From positions 1-64,000 of the forward strand of contig SBEG01000022.1 in NCBI GenBank assembly GCA_009668975.1: a stretch of DNA of 64,000 nt, written 5' to 3'. Of the stretch, positions 44,590 through 54,828 are shown piece after piece. The notes under the pieces were generated by a model. The model made no database searches and was not told the origin of the DNA. It saw nothing but the letters and a program-made list of their open reading frames with translations. The position numbers were made by a program, and so were the translations under genes. The stretch is from Deltaproteobacteria bacterium. Lineage in GTDB: Bacteria > Desulfobacterota > Desulfuromonadia > Geobacterales > Geobacteraceae. Within the stretch, counting starts at the first letter, position 1. Each line of letters begins with the position of its first letter.

Positions 44590-45321
44590 TTACGGGGAAA
44601 CGATGAAAGCGTCGGGATAGCCGTTTGCGGCCAAAGACAGCCGCGCCTCTTCCGCGGCGGTCCGGGAACGGAATTGTCCGGCATGCACCCGGTAGAAGCG
44701 GCCTTTTCCGGTCTCCACTTCCCGGACAATGGAATAGGACAGCTCCTTCCGCAACCGCTCCGAGAGCAGTCGAGCCGTTTGCGGATCAGCAAAGGAGGCC
44801 ACTTGCAGCGTATAAATTCCGGCCGCAGATGCTGCCCTTTCCGCGCGCAGCGGGACGGATCCCGACGAAACAACTTCGATCAGCACCGGCGCCACGCCGG
44901 AATCGACAATATCCAACTCACGGGCAGCGCGGAAGGAAAGATCGACAATCCGTCCCGCAACAAATGGACCACGATCGTTTACCCGGACAATCGTCTCTTT
45001 TCCGTTGGTTCTGTTGGTAACTCTGAGATAACAGCCAAGGGGCAGGGTTTTGTGGGCGGCAGTCAGCAGGTACATATCGAAGGTCTCACCGTTGCTGGTG
45101 GGTCCGCCATGCTCCTCCGCGCCGTACCAGGAGGCCAGACCCTCTTCGCGGTACCCTTCGGCACTCGCCAGCGGAACATAACGGATGCCATCCACGCGAT
45201 AGGGACGCTGCCAGGGACGCTGCCCCGGCAGGCCCGGCTCGACACTGACCCGGTGACCGGTCGTGCCGCAGGCGGACAAGAGGACACTGATTATTATCAG
45301 GAGGTAACATCGTATGCTCAT
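44590..45321 (-). CDS. rlpA: RlpA family septal lytic transglycosylase, lipoprotein
   Basis: 243 residues. Lipobox LLSACG (Cys18). The double-psi beta-barrel is GLASWYGAEEHGGPTSNGE...LPLGCYLRVTN...VRVNDRGPFVAGRIVDLS, with the catalytic Glu and Asp present. The C-terminal SPOR domain (GIYTLQVASFADPQTARLL...) binds denuded septal glycan. RlpA cleaves peptide-free glycan strands at division sites. Confidence 0.94.
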   Translation of the reverse strand: MSIRCYLLIIISVLLSACGTTGHRVSVEPGLPGQRPWQRPYRVDGIRYVPLASAEGYREEGLASWYGAEEHGGPTSNGETFDMYLLTAAHKTLPLGCYLRVTNRTNGKETIVRVNDRGPFVAGRIVDLSFRAARELDIVDSGVAPVLIEVVSSGSVPLRAERAASAAGIYTLQVASFADPQTARLLSERLRKELSYSIVREVETGKGRFYRVHAGQFRSRTAAEEARLSLAANGYPDAFIVSP

Positions 45322-45519
45322 GAGGCGTAGTATAGGAGCCGGAAGAAAAAAATCAATGATAAAATAAGCCGTTCGGATAAAAGGACACCTTCCGGAAGCC
45401 CGAATCCCCCGCAGGCAAATACTTGCACTCGATCGGGTTCTACGTTACAAACAAATCAACGCATACTGCTCCCGCCACTTTCCCCGGACAGCGGCAGGAC
45501 TTGACAAGAGGATACTGCT

Positions 45520-46212
45520 ATGGCTATCGACAAGGCATTCAACCGGACGGTTCAGTACTATGACGACTGGATTCGCAAGGCAATCCCCGGGTATTCCGAC
45601 CTGTTCACCATTGCCAAGGAGTTGATTCCGTTTGCACCCGGTGACGTCATCGATGTCCTTGATCTTGGCGCCGGCACCGGCCTCTTTTCTCACCACGTGC
45701 TGGAAAAGTTCCCAAAGGGACGCTTCGTTCTCTACGATGTGGCCGGAAAAATGCTCGACGTTGCCCGGGAACGTTTCCGGAATTTCCCGGAGCAATTCCG
45801 CTACGTAACGGCGGATTATCGCACCCTGGACAACGCGGGTTCTTTCGATTTGGTGGTTTCCAGCCTCTCCATCCACCACCTGGATGATCGGGAGAAACAG
45901 GAGCTCTGCCGGCAGATCTACGGCATTCTCCGGCAACCGGGGGTCTTTCTCAATATTGACCTGATCAAGGGCCCGACCCCCTACCTGGAAGAATATTACT
46001 GCAACGATTGGTATGAAAAGATGCGCCGGGCCGGAGCCCCCGAAGAGGAGATCAGGGCCGGTATCGAACGACGGCTCGCCTATGACCGGGATGCGCTGTT
46101 GGATGACCAGCTCCGCTGGCTGCGGGAAGCCGGCTTCAGCGACTCCGACTGCGTCTACCGCAATTTCAAGATGGGCCTGTTTCTCGGCATGAAAAGGGAA
46201 CCCGGCCGATAA
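45520..46212 (+). CDS. Class I SAM-dependent methyltransferase
   Basis: 230 residues. SAM motif I is DVLDLGAGTGLFS, the acidic motif II is VLYDVAGKML, and post-motif regions are VTADYRTL and DLVVSSLSIHHLDD. This matches methyltransferases similar to the CmoA/UbiE fold, but the substrate cannot be predicted. AAGAGGATA precedes the ATG. It is 23 bases upstream of a GGDEF gene and 1 kb from a GNAT gene; the three read as an operon. Confidence 0.88.
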   Translation: MAIDKAFNRTVQYYDDWIRKAIPGYSDLFTIAKELIPFAPGDVIDVLDLGAGTGLFSHHVLEKFPKGRFVLYDVAGKMLDVARERFRNFPEQFRYVTADYRTLDNAGSFDLVVSSLSIHHLDDREKQELCRQIYGILRQPGVFLNIDLIKGPTPYLEEYYCNDWYEKMRRAGAPEEEIRAGIERRLAYDRDALLDDQLRWLREAGFSDSDCVYRNFKMGLFLGMKREPGR

Positions 46213-46235
46213 TAGCAATAGCGGGAGATACTACC

Positions 46236-47264
46236 ATGCACCTCTGGCAGTTCATCATCATTTTCAGCGCAGGAATCACCCTCGGCATCATTCTCCATCC
46301 CTTGGCAAGGATGATTGAATCGGAGGGGATAAACCATTTTCTCGATGCCCTCGGCCGGATCGTTACCGCACCCTTTTCGTTCCTGGGCAGAAGCTTCGGT
46401 CGCAGGCTCGCTTCCCGGCGATTGATGAAAGAAACTCTGGAAGCGACGACCCGGCCGGTCGATCCGCGGGAGCAGCAGATCAGCGATAACGCCCAAACCA
46501 TCCGCGGGCTGCTGCTCAGCCTGGCCAACGTCATCCAGCGGACCGACCAGGCGGCAAGTGATTCTTCCCAGACTTTGGGCGACGTCCGGAACACCATCGA
46601 TCATATGGCCATACCTGACGACCTCCGGGAAGTCCACGCCCAGCTGCTGAAGGAAATCGATCGGGTAATCTCCAGCAACAGCACCCTTAAACGGGAACTT
46701 TTCCACTCCCGGGAGATTCTGGCCAACCAGCGCCAGCAGATTGAAACCCTCAAAACCGAAGTGCGTGTGGACGGTATGACCCAGTTGGCCAACCGGACCT
46801 GTTTTGACGAGAAGATTATCGAAATGGTTCGCCTTTGGGAACGCTATGGCGACCCCTTTTCACTGCTGATCATCGATGTGGATAATTTCAAAGATATTAA
46901 TGATACTCACGGCCACCCTGGCGGCGACCGGGTCTTGAAAGGGGTCGCCTATAAAATCAGGTCGACCCTGCGCGCCACCGACTTTGTCGCCCGCTTCGGC
47001 GGGGACGAGTTCGCGGCAATCCTCATGAAAGCCACGGCAACCGCTGCCGCCGATGCAGCCCAGAAAGTCTGCCGCCAGGTTCGCGAAAGCAATTTTGTCC
47101 TTGACGGCGAAGATGTCCGAACCAGCCTTTCCATCGGCGTCGCCGAAATTGCTGCTGGTGAGAGCGCGGAACAGTTGCTGAAAAGAGCCGACAAGGCCCT
47201 CTACCGGGTGAAGGAAGCCGGCCGCAATAGCGTGATGATTGCTGATCCGCCAGAGCGGGCATGA
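46236..47264 (+). CDS. Diguanylate cyclase (GGDEF) with N-terminal anchor
   Basis: 342 residues. One membrane helix (LWQFIIIFSAGITLGIIL) is followed by a long helical, probably coiled-coil stalk (residues 80-170), then the GGDEF domain: DGMTQLANRTCFDEKI, LLIIDVDNFKDINDTHGH, ARFGGDEFAAIL. RATD lies five residues before GGDEF, an intact inhibitory I-site. Cyclic di-GMP synthesis with feedback control is expected. Confidence 0.93.
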   Translation: MHLWQFIIIFSAGITLGIILHPLARMIESEGINHFLDALGRIVTAPFSFLGRSFGRRLASRRLMKETLEATTRPVDPREQQISDNAQTIRGLLLSLANVIQRTDQAASDSSQTLGDVRNTIDHMAIPDDLREVHAQLLKEIDRVISSNSTLKRELFHSREILANQRQQIETLKTEVRVDGMTQLANRTCFDEKIIEMVRLWERYGDPFSLLIIDVDNFKDINDTHGHPGGDRVLKGVAYKIRSTLRATDFVARFGGDEFAAILMKATATAAADAAQKVCRQVRESNFVLDGEDVRTSLSIGVAEIAAGESAEQLLKRADKALYRVKEAGRNSVMIADPPERA

Positions 47265-47280
47265 AGAGGAGTAACTTCCC

Positions 47281-47775
47281 ATGATTTCGGAACAGGAGCT
47301 GAAAATTCGGGAACTGTTGCCGGAGATGGCTGACGGAGCGGCAGAACTGATCTGCGCGGCCATGAACCCCGACGAGGGCGCCTGGGCCCGGCTTACTATC
47401 AAACGGCATTTCGCGTTGCGGGCACAAGGGCTTGAAGACGGGCGGCACTATTTCGCACTGCTGGTGGACGGGATACTGGCAGGAATAAGCGGATTGCATC
47501 ATTATGAGTGGGGACCGGAAGAGAACGTCTGGCTCGGCTGGTTTGCCCTTAGCCCGAATCTGCAGGGTCGCGGATTCGGCGTGCGGCTGATGACCGAAAC
47601 GGAGCGGACGGCTCGGTCCCTCGGCTATCGCAAGCTGTTTGTCGAGACCTACGCAACGCCGACCTTCGCACGGGCCATCCGCTTTTACACCAGGACCGGT
47701 TTCCGGCAGGCCGGGATGATAGAAAACTATCTCCCGGACGGCTCCGCCATGCTGGTCTTTCTGAAAGTGCTGTAA
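47281..47775 (+). CDS. GNAT family N-acetyltransferase
   Basis: 164 residues. The acetyl-CoA pyrophosphate loop is SPNLQGRGFGVRLM, preceded by ENVWLGWFAL, with a C-terminal FYTRTGFRQAGMIENY typical of GNATs. Substrate unknown. It follows the GGDEF gene by 16 bases. The AGAGGAG before the ATG supports the start. Confidence 0.9.
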   Translation: MISEQELKIRELLPEMADGAAELICAAMNPDEGAWARLTIKRHFALRAQGLEDGRHYFALLVDGILAGISGLHHYEWGPEENVWLGWFALSPNLQGRGFGVRLMTETERTARSLGYRKLFVETYATPTFARAIRFYTRTGFRQAGMIENYLPDGSAMLVFLKVL

Positions 47776-47854
47776 CCAGCGGCATGCAGCTGCTTCCCTG
47801 TCGCCTGCTACCCGCCACCACGAAGTAAGCACCGGAACAATCCACATTTTCCTG

Positions 47855-50800
47855 TCAATCAGCCACCTCTACCCCAAAGACCCGGTCGTAGACCTGCCGC
47901 ACCCCTGTGGTAATCCGTCCATAATCGGCCATCAGCGACTCACCCGGATTCCGGAGCTTCTCCTCATAACCCAGCCGCCGGGCCAGCCTGTTCAGGTAAC
48001 TTATCGAACCGCCCAGGGCATTCATTGAGTAGTCATGGATAAGCCGCAGCCGGTTTTCCAGATGGCGCAGGAAAGTATAACCATCGTGAAGGGTGAGAAA
48101 GTCTTCTTCAGAGAGGAGAGAAGCGGTCCGAATTGCCTTCAGAGCCTCCAGCGTCGCAACACTCCTGAAATCCGGATAATCTCGTCCATACTTCAGCTGC
48201 AGGTACTGCACGACGAACTCCACGTCCACCATGCCGCCGCGCCCGGTCTTGATGTTATAGCTCCCAGCGGTCTCCCGTGCCAGTTCATGCTCCATGCGCA
48301 TCCGCAGGCGATGAATCTCTCCCCGCACCTCTTCATCAGCGCTGCTGCCGTACACTGTCTCGCTGACGACCTTTTCGATACTCTCCCGGAGTGGCCCTTC
48401 GCCATGCACCAGACGCGCCTTGGTCAGGGCTTGACGCTCCCAGACCTGGGACTCTTCGCGATGATAGCTCTCAAAAGATTCCAGCGAGGTGACCAGCGGA
48501 CCGGCATTTCCCGAGGGCCGGAGTCGCGTATCGATTTTATAGGCATACCCCTCCCGGGTGGGGGTTGAAAGGATCAAGATGATTTTCTGTCCGAGTTTGG
48601 CGAAATACTCGCGGTTGGAGATGCGCCGCTCTCCATTGGTGTTCCCCTGGTGATCATAGACATAAATGATGTCCAGATCCGAATGGTAGTTAAGTTCCGC
48701 TCCGCCAAACTTGCCCATGCCGATCACCACGAAGTGGGCTTTGCGTTCCACACCATTTTCATCGATGCAGGTGGGTTCACCGTAACGGGAAAGCTCCCGC
48801 AGGGCAATCTCGATGGCGGCATCGAGACAGGCCTCGGCAAGAATAGTCAGTTGCCCGGCGATTTCAGTCTGGTCAAGGTGTCCGTCAATGTCATGCATGC
48901 CGATACGCAGAAACTCTTCATTTCGGTACCTCCGCAGGAGGTCAAGGCTCTCTTCGAAATCGTCCGCCTGCCTTAACAGCGAGGCCAATTCGGCCTTTGA
49001 TTCGGCAAGACTTTTCAGAGGCGGGAAGGAGCGGGAAACCATGGCATCAAGGAGTTCCGGGGCGAGGATGAAAATCTTTGAGAGGAACTCCGACATACCG
49101 AACAGGGGAATCAGCAGCTTGGCAATCTCCCGGTTCTCCGCCAGCAGGGCATAGAAACTGGTTCGTGCCCCGACGGCGCGAAGAAATTTTTCCAGATTGG
49201 CCAGGGCCAGGTCCGGATCAGGCGTCGCGATGATTTCCAGAAAGAGATACGGGGCTATCTCTTCCCGCAGCCGCCGGTTGCGGGGGGCAAGTTTGGTGCG
49301 GGGCGGGCCGTCCCGCAGCAGCAGCAGATTTTCATAGGCGGTATCGACCTCTTCAAAGCCACGCTCCGCCAGCATGTCTTTGACCAAATCTGGATCGGCA
49401 TGCGGATCGAAAAGAAAAATAATCTCCGGGGCGATCTCCTCCTTGCGCTTGTCGCGGGACAGAAACAGGTCGCCATAGCGGGCCGAAACCTGCTGCCGGT
49501 GGTTTTCCAACGTAGCCCGAAACAGCTCCGGCCCGCCATCTTTCAGGAAACCGCAGCGCCGCGCCAGAAGCTGCATCTCTTCGCCGGAGCTCGGCAGGCT
49601 GTGGGTCTGCCGTTCATTCACCACCTGAATCCGGTGTTCCACGGTGCGGAGAAAGCGATAGGCCTCGCTCAAGGCCTCGCTGTCCTGCTCACTGATGATA
49701 TTGGCATTTTTCAGGTCAGTAAGGGCCTGGAGCGAATTTCGCTGACGCAGGGCGGAATTCTTGCCGGCAAAGACCAGCTGCAGGGCCTGGATAAAAAACT
49801 CGATCTCCCGGATCCCACCCCGGCCAAGCTTGATGTTTTCCTCCCCTCCCCGGTCCCGGGCCAGCGAGGTGTCGATCTTCTTCTTCATCGACATCATGTC
49901 TTCCACCAGGGTATAGTCCAGGTATTTCCGGTAGATGAACGGCTCGATCATCCGCAGAAATTCCTCACCCAGATACATCGACCCGGCAACCGGCCAGGCT
50001 TTCAGCATCGCCGAACGCTCCCACGACTGGCCCCAGGACTCGTAGTAGATCTCGGCCGAGCGCAGGGACAGGGCCAGATCGCCGCTCTTCCCCTCCGGCC
50101 GCAAACCCATGTCGACCCGGAAGACGAAACCGTCTTCGGTCACCTGGGAGACCACCTTGCTGATCATTTCGGCAAGTTTGACAAAAAAGGCGTGGAGGGA
50201 GATGCTACCTTTCCTGGAGCCGTCGGGCTGCGGCACCCCGGCCGTTTCTCCGTCATCGGAGGAGTAAAAGTAGATCAGGTCGATATCCGAGGAGAAATTC
50301 AGCTCCCGGCCGCCCAGCTTGCCCATGCCGAGGATGACCAGATCAGCCTCTTCGTCACCGTGCGGGGTCCGCATCAGCGGAGCGCCGTGCTCCGCGACCT
50401 GCAGACGGCGGCAGGCCTCATAGGCAATCTGCAAGGCAGCTGCTGCCAGATCGGCCAACTCCCTCATCACCTCTTCGAGCGGGGCAAGGCCGTTCAGATC
50501 ACGGGCGGCAATCCGCAGAACCTCGGCATACTTGAAGCGACGAAAGATGGGAAACAGCTCTTTATACCCGGCGGCTTCCGGGACCAGGGCCCGCAGTTGC
50601 GCCACGGTTTCGTGATAGGTCTTGGCCGAATCGATGCCGCCCAGCACGAAAAGCTCATGGAAGGAGGGGGGGCGACGAAAAAAGATCGAGGTGAGGAAAG
50701 GTGAGGAACCGCAAAGGATCAGGAGTTGGCTGCGGCGCAGCGGATCAGAGCAGACATACAACAGGTCCTCGTGGCCGACCACACTGGAAATCCGCTCCAG

Positions 50801-51031
50801 GCCGTTGAGGGCCTGGTCCGGCGAAGGGGTAGCAAGGGCGGCGACAACGATTTCCGCCAGCATTCCAGGTTCCAGCAGGGTGGCCAGAAGCCGCAGGTTG
50901 GCCAGGGAGCGGGCCGGGGGCGAAAACCCCCGGGCGTCAAGGAGTGCTTCAAGAAGCTGATTGTTTTCCTCCGTCTCCGGGAGAGCCAGACAGTCGCGGA
51001 ATTCGCCCGCCAGGCCGGAGCGTTCGGTCAT
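47855..51031 (-). CDS. glnE: Bifunctional glutamine synthetase adenylyltransferase/adenylyl-removing enzyme
   Basis: 1058 residues, two nucleotidyltransferase halves. The N-terminal deadenylylase site is [18 protein letters not shown] at residues 235-252, with Asp249 and Asp251. The C-terminal adenylylase site is [18 protein letters not shown] at 771-788, with Asp785 and Asp787. Helical GlnD-UTase-like linkers follow each ([26 protein letters not shown]). It adjusts glutamine synthetase activity to nitrogen status, directed by PII. It overlaps mtnA by four bases (ATGA-type coupling), an unrelated pathway. Confidence 0.97.
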   Translation of the reverse strand: MTERSGLAGEFRDCLALPETEENNQLLEALLDARGFSPPARSLANLRLLATLLEPGMLAEIVVAALATPSPDQALNGLERISSVVGHEDLLYVCSDPLRRSQLLILCGSSPFLTSIFFRRPPSFHELFVLGGIDSAKTYHETVAQLRALVPEAAGYKELFPIFRRFKYAEVLRIAARDLNGLAPLEEVMRELADLAAAALQIAYEACRRLQVAEHGAPLMRTPHGDEEADLVILGMGKLGGRELNFSSDIDLIYFYSSDDGETAGVPQPDGSRKGSISLHAFFVKLAEMISKVVSQVTEDGFVFRVDMGLRPEGKSGDLALSLRSAEIYYESWGQSWERSAMLKAWPVAGSMYLGEEFLRMIEPFIYRKYLDYTLVEDMMSMKKKIDTSLARDRGGEENIKLGRGGIREIEFFIQALQLVFAGKNSALRQRNSLQALTDLKNANIISEQDSEALSEAYRFLRTVEHRIQVVNERQTHSLPSSGEEMQLLARRCGFLKDGGPELFRATLENHRQQVSARYGDLFLSRDKRKEEIAPEIIFLFDPHADPDLVKDMLAERGFEEVDTAYENLLLLRDGPPRTKLAPRNRRLREEIAPYLFLEIIATPDPDLALANLEKFLRAVGARTSFYALLAENREIAKLLIPLFGMSEFLSKIFILAPELLDAMVSRSFPPLKSLAESKAELASLLRQADDFEESLDLLRRYRNEEFLRIGMHDIDGHLDQTEIAGQLTILAEACLDAAIEIALRELSRYGEPTCIDENGVERKAHFVVIGMGKFGGAELNYHSDLDIIYVYDHQGNTNGERRISNREYFAKLGQKIILILSTPTREGYAYKIDTRLRPSGNAGPLVTSLESFESYHREESQVWERQALTKARLVHGEGPLRESIEKVVSETVYGSSADEEVRGEIHRLRMRMEHELARETAGSYNIKTGRGGMVDVEFVVQYLQLKYGRDYPDFRSVATLEALKAIRTASLLSEEDFLTLHDGYTFLRHLENRLRLIHDYSMNALGGSISYLNRLARRLGYEEKLRNPGESLMADYGRITTGVRQVYDRVFGVEVAD

Positions 51032-52068
51032 TTTCCCACCACTTCACTGATACGGCGGCGGAAATCGCCGGACAGCACGCCCTTTTCAGTGATAATGCCG
51101 GTAATGTAGCGTGCCGGGGTCACATCGAATGCCGGGTTGCAGACCTTGACCCCGACCGGGGCCACGGAAAAACCGGCCAGATGGGAAACCTCGCGGGCAT
51201 GCCGCTCCTCAATCGGGATCGCATCGCCGGATTCGAGAGAGAGGTCAAAGGTCGACAAGGGTGCGGCAACATAGAACGGTATCTTGTTTTCCTTGGCCAG
51301 CACCGCCACGGAATAGGTGCCGATCTTGTTCGCGGTATCGCCGTTGGCGGCAATGCGGTCGGCCCCGACCACGCAGCAGCTGATCTCGCCCTTTTTCATG
51401 AAATAACCGGCCATGGAGTCGGTGATCAGGGTGACCGGAATGCTGTCCTTCATCAATTCCCAAACGGTCAGTCGCGCCCCCTGGAGCCAGGGGCGGGTCT
51501 CGTCGGCAAAGACCCGGATGTTCTTGCCCTGATCATGAGCGGCCCGGATAACACCGAGGGCGGTACCGTAACCGGCTGTTGCCAGGCCGCCGGCATTGCA
51601 GTGGGTAAGAACGGTGCTCCCTTCCCGGATCACGGCGGCGCCGTTGGCGCCGATGGCGCGGCAGATCCGCAGGTCTTCTTCCTCAACGGCAATGGCCTCC
51701 AGCCGGAGGATCTCGCGTATGCCGTTCAGGTCCCGGCCCCGGTTGGCCTCAGCGACCCGCTTCATCCGCTCGATGGCCCAGAACAGGTTCACCGCGGTCG
51801 GCCGGGTCACGGCCATTACGTCGCAGATATTGGAAAGCTGCTGAAAAAATGACTCGTGGGTATCGGCAATGATTTCCCGCGCGCCCAGGGCTATCCCCAT
51901 GGCAGCGGCCACACCGATTGCCGGCGCCCCCCGGATGACCATGCCGCGGATCGCCTCGGCCACGCTCTTGAAATCGCTGTATTCATTGTAGACTTCCTCG
52001 CCGGGAAGCTTGGTCTGGTCCAACATCACGACTTTGTTGTCACGCCATTCAATGGTTCGAAAGGACAC
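51028..52068 (-). CDS. mtnA: S-methyl-5-thioribose-1-phosphate isomerase
   Basis: 346 residues. Catalytic Cys157 is in [15 protein letters not shown] and Asp237 in [18 protein letters not shown], with [13 protein letters not shown] the substrate loop. It converts methylthioribose-1-phosphate to methylthioribulose-1-phosphate in methionine salvage. No other mtn gene is adjacent; in many anaerobes MtnA works in the DHAP-shunt variant. Its stop overlaps the glnE start. Confidence 0.95.
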   Translation of the reverse strand: MSFRTIEWRDNKVVMLDQTKLPGEEVYNEYSDFKSVAEAIRGMVIRGAPAIGVAAAMGIALGAREIIADTHESFFQQLSNICDVMAVTRPTAVNLFWAIERMKRVAEANRGRDLNGIREILRLEAIAVEEEDLRICRAIGANGAAVIREGSTVLTHCNAGGLATAGYGTALGVIRAAHDQGKNIRVFADETRPWLQGARLTVWELMKDSIPVTLITDSMAGYFMKKGEISCCVVGADRIAANGDTANKIGTYSVAVLAKENKIPFYVAAPLSTFDLSLESGDAIPIEERHAREVSHLAGFSVAPVGVKVCNPAFDVTPARYITGIITEKGVLSGDFRRRISEVVGK

Positions 52069-52221
52069 GGTATCTGCTCCACTTTGCTGCGTTGAATTTT
52101 GAAATCAGGCTGAAATTTCGTTTGTCAATCGTATCATAAGGAAGAGGACATTTCAATTTGCGTCTCGGCTCCCGGTCATGTCCGGTATTACTTCGGCAAT
52201 GAAATATCACAACCCTGATGT

Positions 52222-52244
52222 AGGGGCACGGCGCGCCGTGCCCT
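52222..52244. repeat. Short perfect palindrome
   Basis: GGGCACGGCGCGCCGTGCCC is self-complementary over 20 bases, followed by a degenerate copy (GGGCGAGGCACGCC). This 'GGGGCACGG' palindrome is common between genes in many bacteria. The rest of the 314-base gap between mtnA and the RuvC-fold gene shows nothing. Confidence 0.7.
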
Positions 52245-52382
52245 GATTGGGCGAGGCACGCCTGGCCCCTGTCTACCAGTGATAAGTTTAATTGCCCCCG
52301 TAATAATCAATGGCGTTTGGTTCCGCTCTTTGCTACACAAGATGAAACGAAAGTCACTTTCCAGAATAGGAACGGCACGACA

Positions 52383-52850
52383 ATGAAAACCCTCCTCGCG
52401 GTTGATCTCGGTTTAAAAACCGGTCTGGCCCTCTTCGGAGAAGACGGCAGGCTGATCTGGTACCGCTCGCACAACTTCGGCACCACCGAGCGCCTCAGGC
52501 GCGGCGCCCACGGCATCCTCAAAGAGCTGCCCGGCCTGGCGGCGCTGGTGGTCGAAGGCGGCGGCAACCTGGCCGTGGTCTGGGAAAAGGAAGCCGCCCA
52601 GCATGGCATCCTCGTCCGGCGGATCGGCTCCGAGGTCTGGCGGGAGCTGTTTCTCTTCCCCCGCGAACGGCGGAGCGGGCCGGAGGCCAAGAAGCACGCC
52701 GGTGAGATGGCCCGGAAAATCATCGACTGGGCAGGCGCGGCACGCCCCTCGTCGCTTCGGCACGATGCGGCCGAGGCGATTCTGATCGGACTGTGGGGAG
52801 TGCTGCAGCTTGGCTGGCTGACTGCGCTTCCGCAGGAGTTGCGGCGCTGA
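52383..52850 (+). CDS. Small RuvC/RNase H-fold protein
   Basis: 155 residues. LLAVDLGLKTGLALF places Asp8 on the first strand, ALVVEGGG gives Glu58, and RHDAAEAILIGLW gives Asp128 and Glu131. These positions match the D...E...DxxD/E order of RuvC-type nucleases, and the HDAAEA block resembles RuvC's HDAADA. It is a possible structure-specific nuclease. Its length is close to RuvC (170), but no ruvA/ruvB is nearby and the dimer face is not recognisable, so it is probably a different family. Confidence 0.65.
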   Translation: MKTLLAVDLGLKTGLALFGEDGRLIWYRSHNFGTTERLRRGAHGILKELPGLAALVVEGGGNLAVVWEKEAAQHGILVRRIGSEVWRELFLFPRERRSGPEAKKHAGEMARKIIDWAGAARPSSLRHDAAEAILIGLWGVLQLGWLTALPQELRR

Positions 52851-52851
52851 G

Positions 52852-52897
52852 AATTAATGTGCAAAAATTAAATGGCATTTGGTTATCGGTTTTGATA
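52852..52897. repeat. Dispersed 46-bp AT-rich repeat, copy A
   Basis: 39 of 46 bases match the copy at 57336-57381. The shared core is AATTAATGTG, AAAAATTAAAT and TTTTGATA at fixed spacing. It starts one base after the RuvC-fold gene stop. It could be a promoter or a remnant of a larger repeat. Confidence 0.55.
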
Positions 52898-52992
52898 AAT
52901 ATCTGAATGTCAATAAATTCGCAGCAGCACAGAAAGCAGCTCACATGGGACAGATTCTGCAAGGCACAGCAAGCGAGACAAGATAAATACAA

Positions 52993-53030
52993 AAACCGCC
53001 AGGTCGGAAGTTCCGAGTGGCGGTTTTTTT
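52993..53030 (+). terminator. Intrinsic terminator
   Basis: AAACCGCC and GGCGGTTT form the stem around a 17-base inner hairpin (TCGGAAGTTCCGA), followed by seven T. It ends the RuvC-fold transcript 140 bases downstream of the stop, or a short RNA started in the repeat upstream. Confidence 0.9.
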
Positions 53031-53116
53031 GTACGGAGTCCACGGAACCTTTCGGATGTTTTTTCTTTGGGCGCAGGAATCTGTAAATTACGTATACAAG
53101 GAACGTTAGAGGTTCG

Positions 53117-53164
53117 CTATATAAGAAATTTGTTACTTATATAGTGAATAAATTACTTATATAG
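53117..53164. promoter_or_regulatory. Triplet of CTTATATAG sites (candidate operator)
   Basis: CTATATAAG (53117), CTTATATAG (53136) and CTTATATAG (53156) form one inverted and one direct arrangement at 19-20-base spacing, about two helical turns. They lie 60-105 bases before the secreted-protein gene. No known regulator consensus is recognised. Confidence 0.45.
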
Positions 53165-53222
53165 AGAAACCGGTGATTAACGAGTTGTCAACGTCATCAA
53201 AAACACAAAGGAGAAAAAAGCA

Positions 53223-53681
53223 ATGAAATTCAGAGCGAGTATTTTAGTCTCAGTGATGGTGGCATTGTTTCTGGTATCGGCCGTAGCCGTTGCGGAAGAA
53301 ACGGGACCAGTTATCCCGAATCTGGTCGGGAAATGGACAGCTGAATACAAGGTCTTTTCTCCCCGTGGGTTTGTCGAATCGTCGAATGTCCTGACCATTA
53401 CCGAGCAGGATGGTCCATACTTTCGCGGAAACCACATTTGGGCAGTCAACAAGGGTCCCAAAGGCCTGATCACGCAACACGGGAAGGCAATCACCAGCGA
53501 AAAAGAGCCCATCATTGGAGTCATCGATTTTGATGGCAAAACCGTACGCATTATAGAAAAAGGAGACAGCGGCCGGTTTGATGGGCGTGTTGCGGGCCAG
53601 AACAAGCTGGAACTGGTTCACACGGAAGGCGGCGCAGAAGCCTTTGTGTATCGGGCAGTGTTCACCAGGCAAGAAAAGTGA
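53223..53681 (+). CDS. Small secreted protein, unknown function
   Basis: 152 residues. The signal peptide is MKFRASILVSVMVALFLVSAVAVA. The mature part begins NLVGKWTAEYKVFSPRGF and is rich in beta strands (FRGNHIWAV, PIIGVIDFDGKTVRII, GRVAGQNKLELVH), reminiscent of lipocalin-like small barrels. AAAGGAG precedes the ATG. A cluster of CTTATATAG sites lies upstream. Confidence 0.75.
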   Translation: MKFRASILVSVMVALFLVSAVAVAEETGPVIPNLVGKWTAEYKVFSPRGFVESSNVLTITEQDGPYFRGNHIWAVNKGPKGLITQHGKAITSEKEPIIGVIDFDGKTVRIIEKGDSGRFDGRVAGQNKLELVHTEGGAEAFVYRAVFTRQEK

Positions 53682-53891
53682 CTGGATTGAGGAAAGTTTG
53701 GGGAACATCCTAAACTCTGCCTTTCAAGATAAAATATCGCTCTGTTACTATCAAAGAACGGACCAAAGAAATAAGTGGGCAAAGCTCCAAATCTCAATAG
53801 ATGAATCATGAGGATTTTCAACTCACAACTGGACCGGCCCTATAATCGGCTGGTAAACCTTGCGTTCTATCTTCCTGAAAAAGGAGAAAAT

Positions 53892-54233
53892 ATGAAAACC
53901 GCATTTAAGATCATTCTTGCCGCAGTGGTCATCCTGACAGTTCAGACTGCAGGGCATGCCACCAGCACCGACACAATGATCTGCACTGGTGGCATCATCT
54001 CCATAGGGGATACTGCCGGAGAAGTGCTCAGCAAATGTGGTCAGCCTGCCACAAGCACTACCCGAGAAGAAAAACGATACGGGTCCGGCTCAACCTACGG
54101 CCATGGCCGGGCCTACACCACCGTTGCAATAGATGACTGGATTTTCAACTTCGGCCCAAACCAGTTCCAATACCAGCTGGTCCTCGAAAATGGCAGGGTT
54201 GCACGGATTGAGAGCCTGGATTATGGCTATTGA
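53892..54233 (+). CDS. DUF2845 family secreted protein
   Basis: 113 residues. A signal peptide (MKTAFKIILAAVVILTVQTAGHA) is followed by the DUF2845 pattern: CTGGIISIGDTAGEVLSKCGQPA, then DDWIFNFGPNQFQYQLVLENGRVARIESLDYGY. The two cysteines may form a disulfide. GGAG lies before the ATG at 53892; an in-frame ATG 84 bases upstream has no signal peptide. Function unknown. Confidence 0.85.
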   Translation: MKTAFKIILAAVVILTVQTAGHATSTDTMICTGGIISIGDTAGEVLSKCGQPATSTTREEKRYGSGSTYGHGRAYTTVAIDDWIFNFGPNQFQYQLVLENGRVARIESLDYGY

Positions 54234-54343
54234 CCGGGAATTGAGGTGCAATCCCTGGGTGGGAATTACCTCGTACCAGTTGAGGGAGGAAGGCACTTCC
54301 GCCCCGGAATTCCAGCAAATTTGAAACAAATGGGAGCATATCA

Positions 54344-54751
54344 ATGCTGCGAATTGCCATTCTTTGGGTTGCAGGTCTCATTACCATCGTTCCATACGGC
54401 ACGTACTATCTTTTCTTTAAAGCGACTCGAGACGAATACGCCTTGGTCATCACCCTCGTACTCTTCTGGATTTTCGGATTCTGGAGCATCGTTGGCCCCA
54501 TAATTTCCGTAGTGAAAATCAGAAAAATAATGAACGCCTTTGAAGCAGCCCGGACTCCCGGAGAAATGAAGAATGTCCTCCTGGGCGCAGAGTCCCGTGA
54601 GACGGTGATCGATTTGATCGCTACCGAAAACCGGATTCCAAAATTTATTGCGAAGCGAATCTTTAACTTGCTGCTTCGACGGCTTTCAGACCCAGGGAAG
54701 ACACCAACCACTCTGGACCCAAAGGGGTCACAACCATTGACAAATACTTGA
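54344..54751 (+). CDS. Two-helix membrane protein (135 aa), unknown function
   Basis: Two membrane helices (LRIAILWVAGLITIVPYGTYYLFF and ALVITLVLFWIFGFWSIVGPI) are followed by a cytoplasmic-type helical tail (AFEAARTPGEMKNVLLGAESRETVIDLI). GGGAG precedes the ATG. No family recognised. It belongs to a run of short genes with lower GC than the flanks. Confidence 0.65.
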   Translation: MLRIAILWVAGLITIVPYGTYYLFFKATRDEYALVITLVLFWIFGFWSIVGPIISVVKIRKIMNAFEAARTPGEMKNVLLGAESRETVIDLIATENRIPKFIAKRIFNLLLRRLSDPGKTPTTLDPKGSQPLTNT

Positions 54752-54828
54752 TTAAGGTAAAAATATATCTGTCCAGCTTTTCAATTGTTCCCATTGCTCA
54801 TTGACAGGGAGGCACACTTTATCGGCGT

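Noticed and set aside
52851..53040. GEMM (c-di-GMP/cGAMP) riboswitch in the gap before the secreted protein
   Set aside because: The conserved GEMM core elements were looked for because of the many GGDEF proteins. They are not present here.
52720..53043. 107-residue minus-strand frame with a Cys-rich stretch
   Set aside because: It overlaps the RuvC-fold gene, runs through a terminator hairpin, and its likeness to a frame at 56919-57395 comes only from the shared AT-rich repeat.
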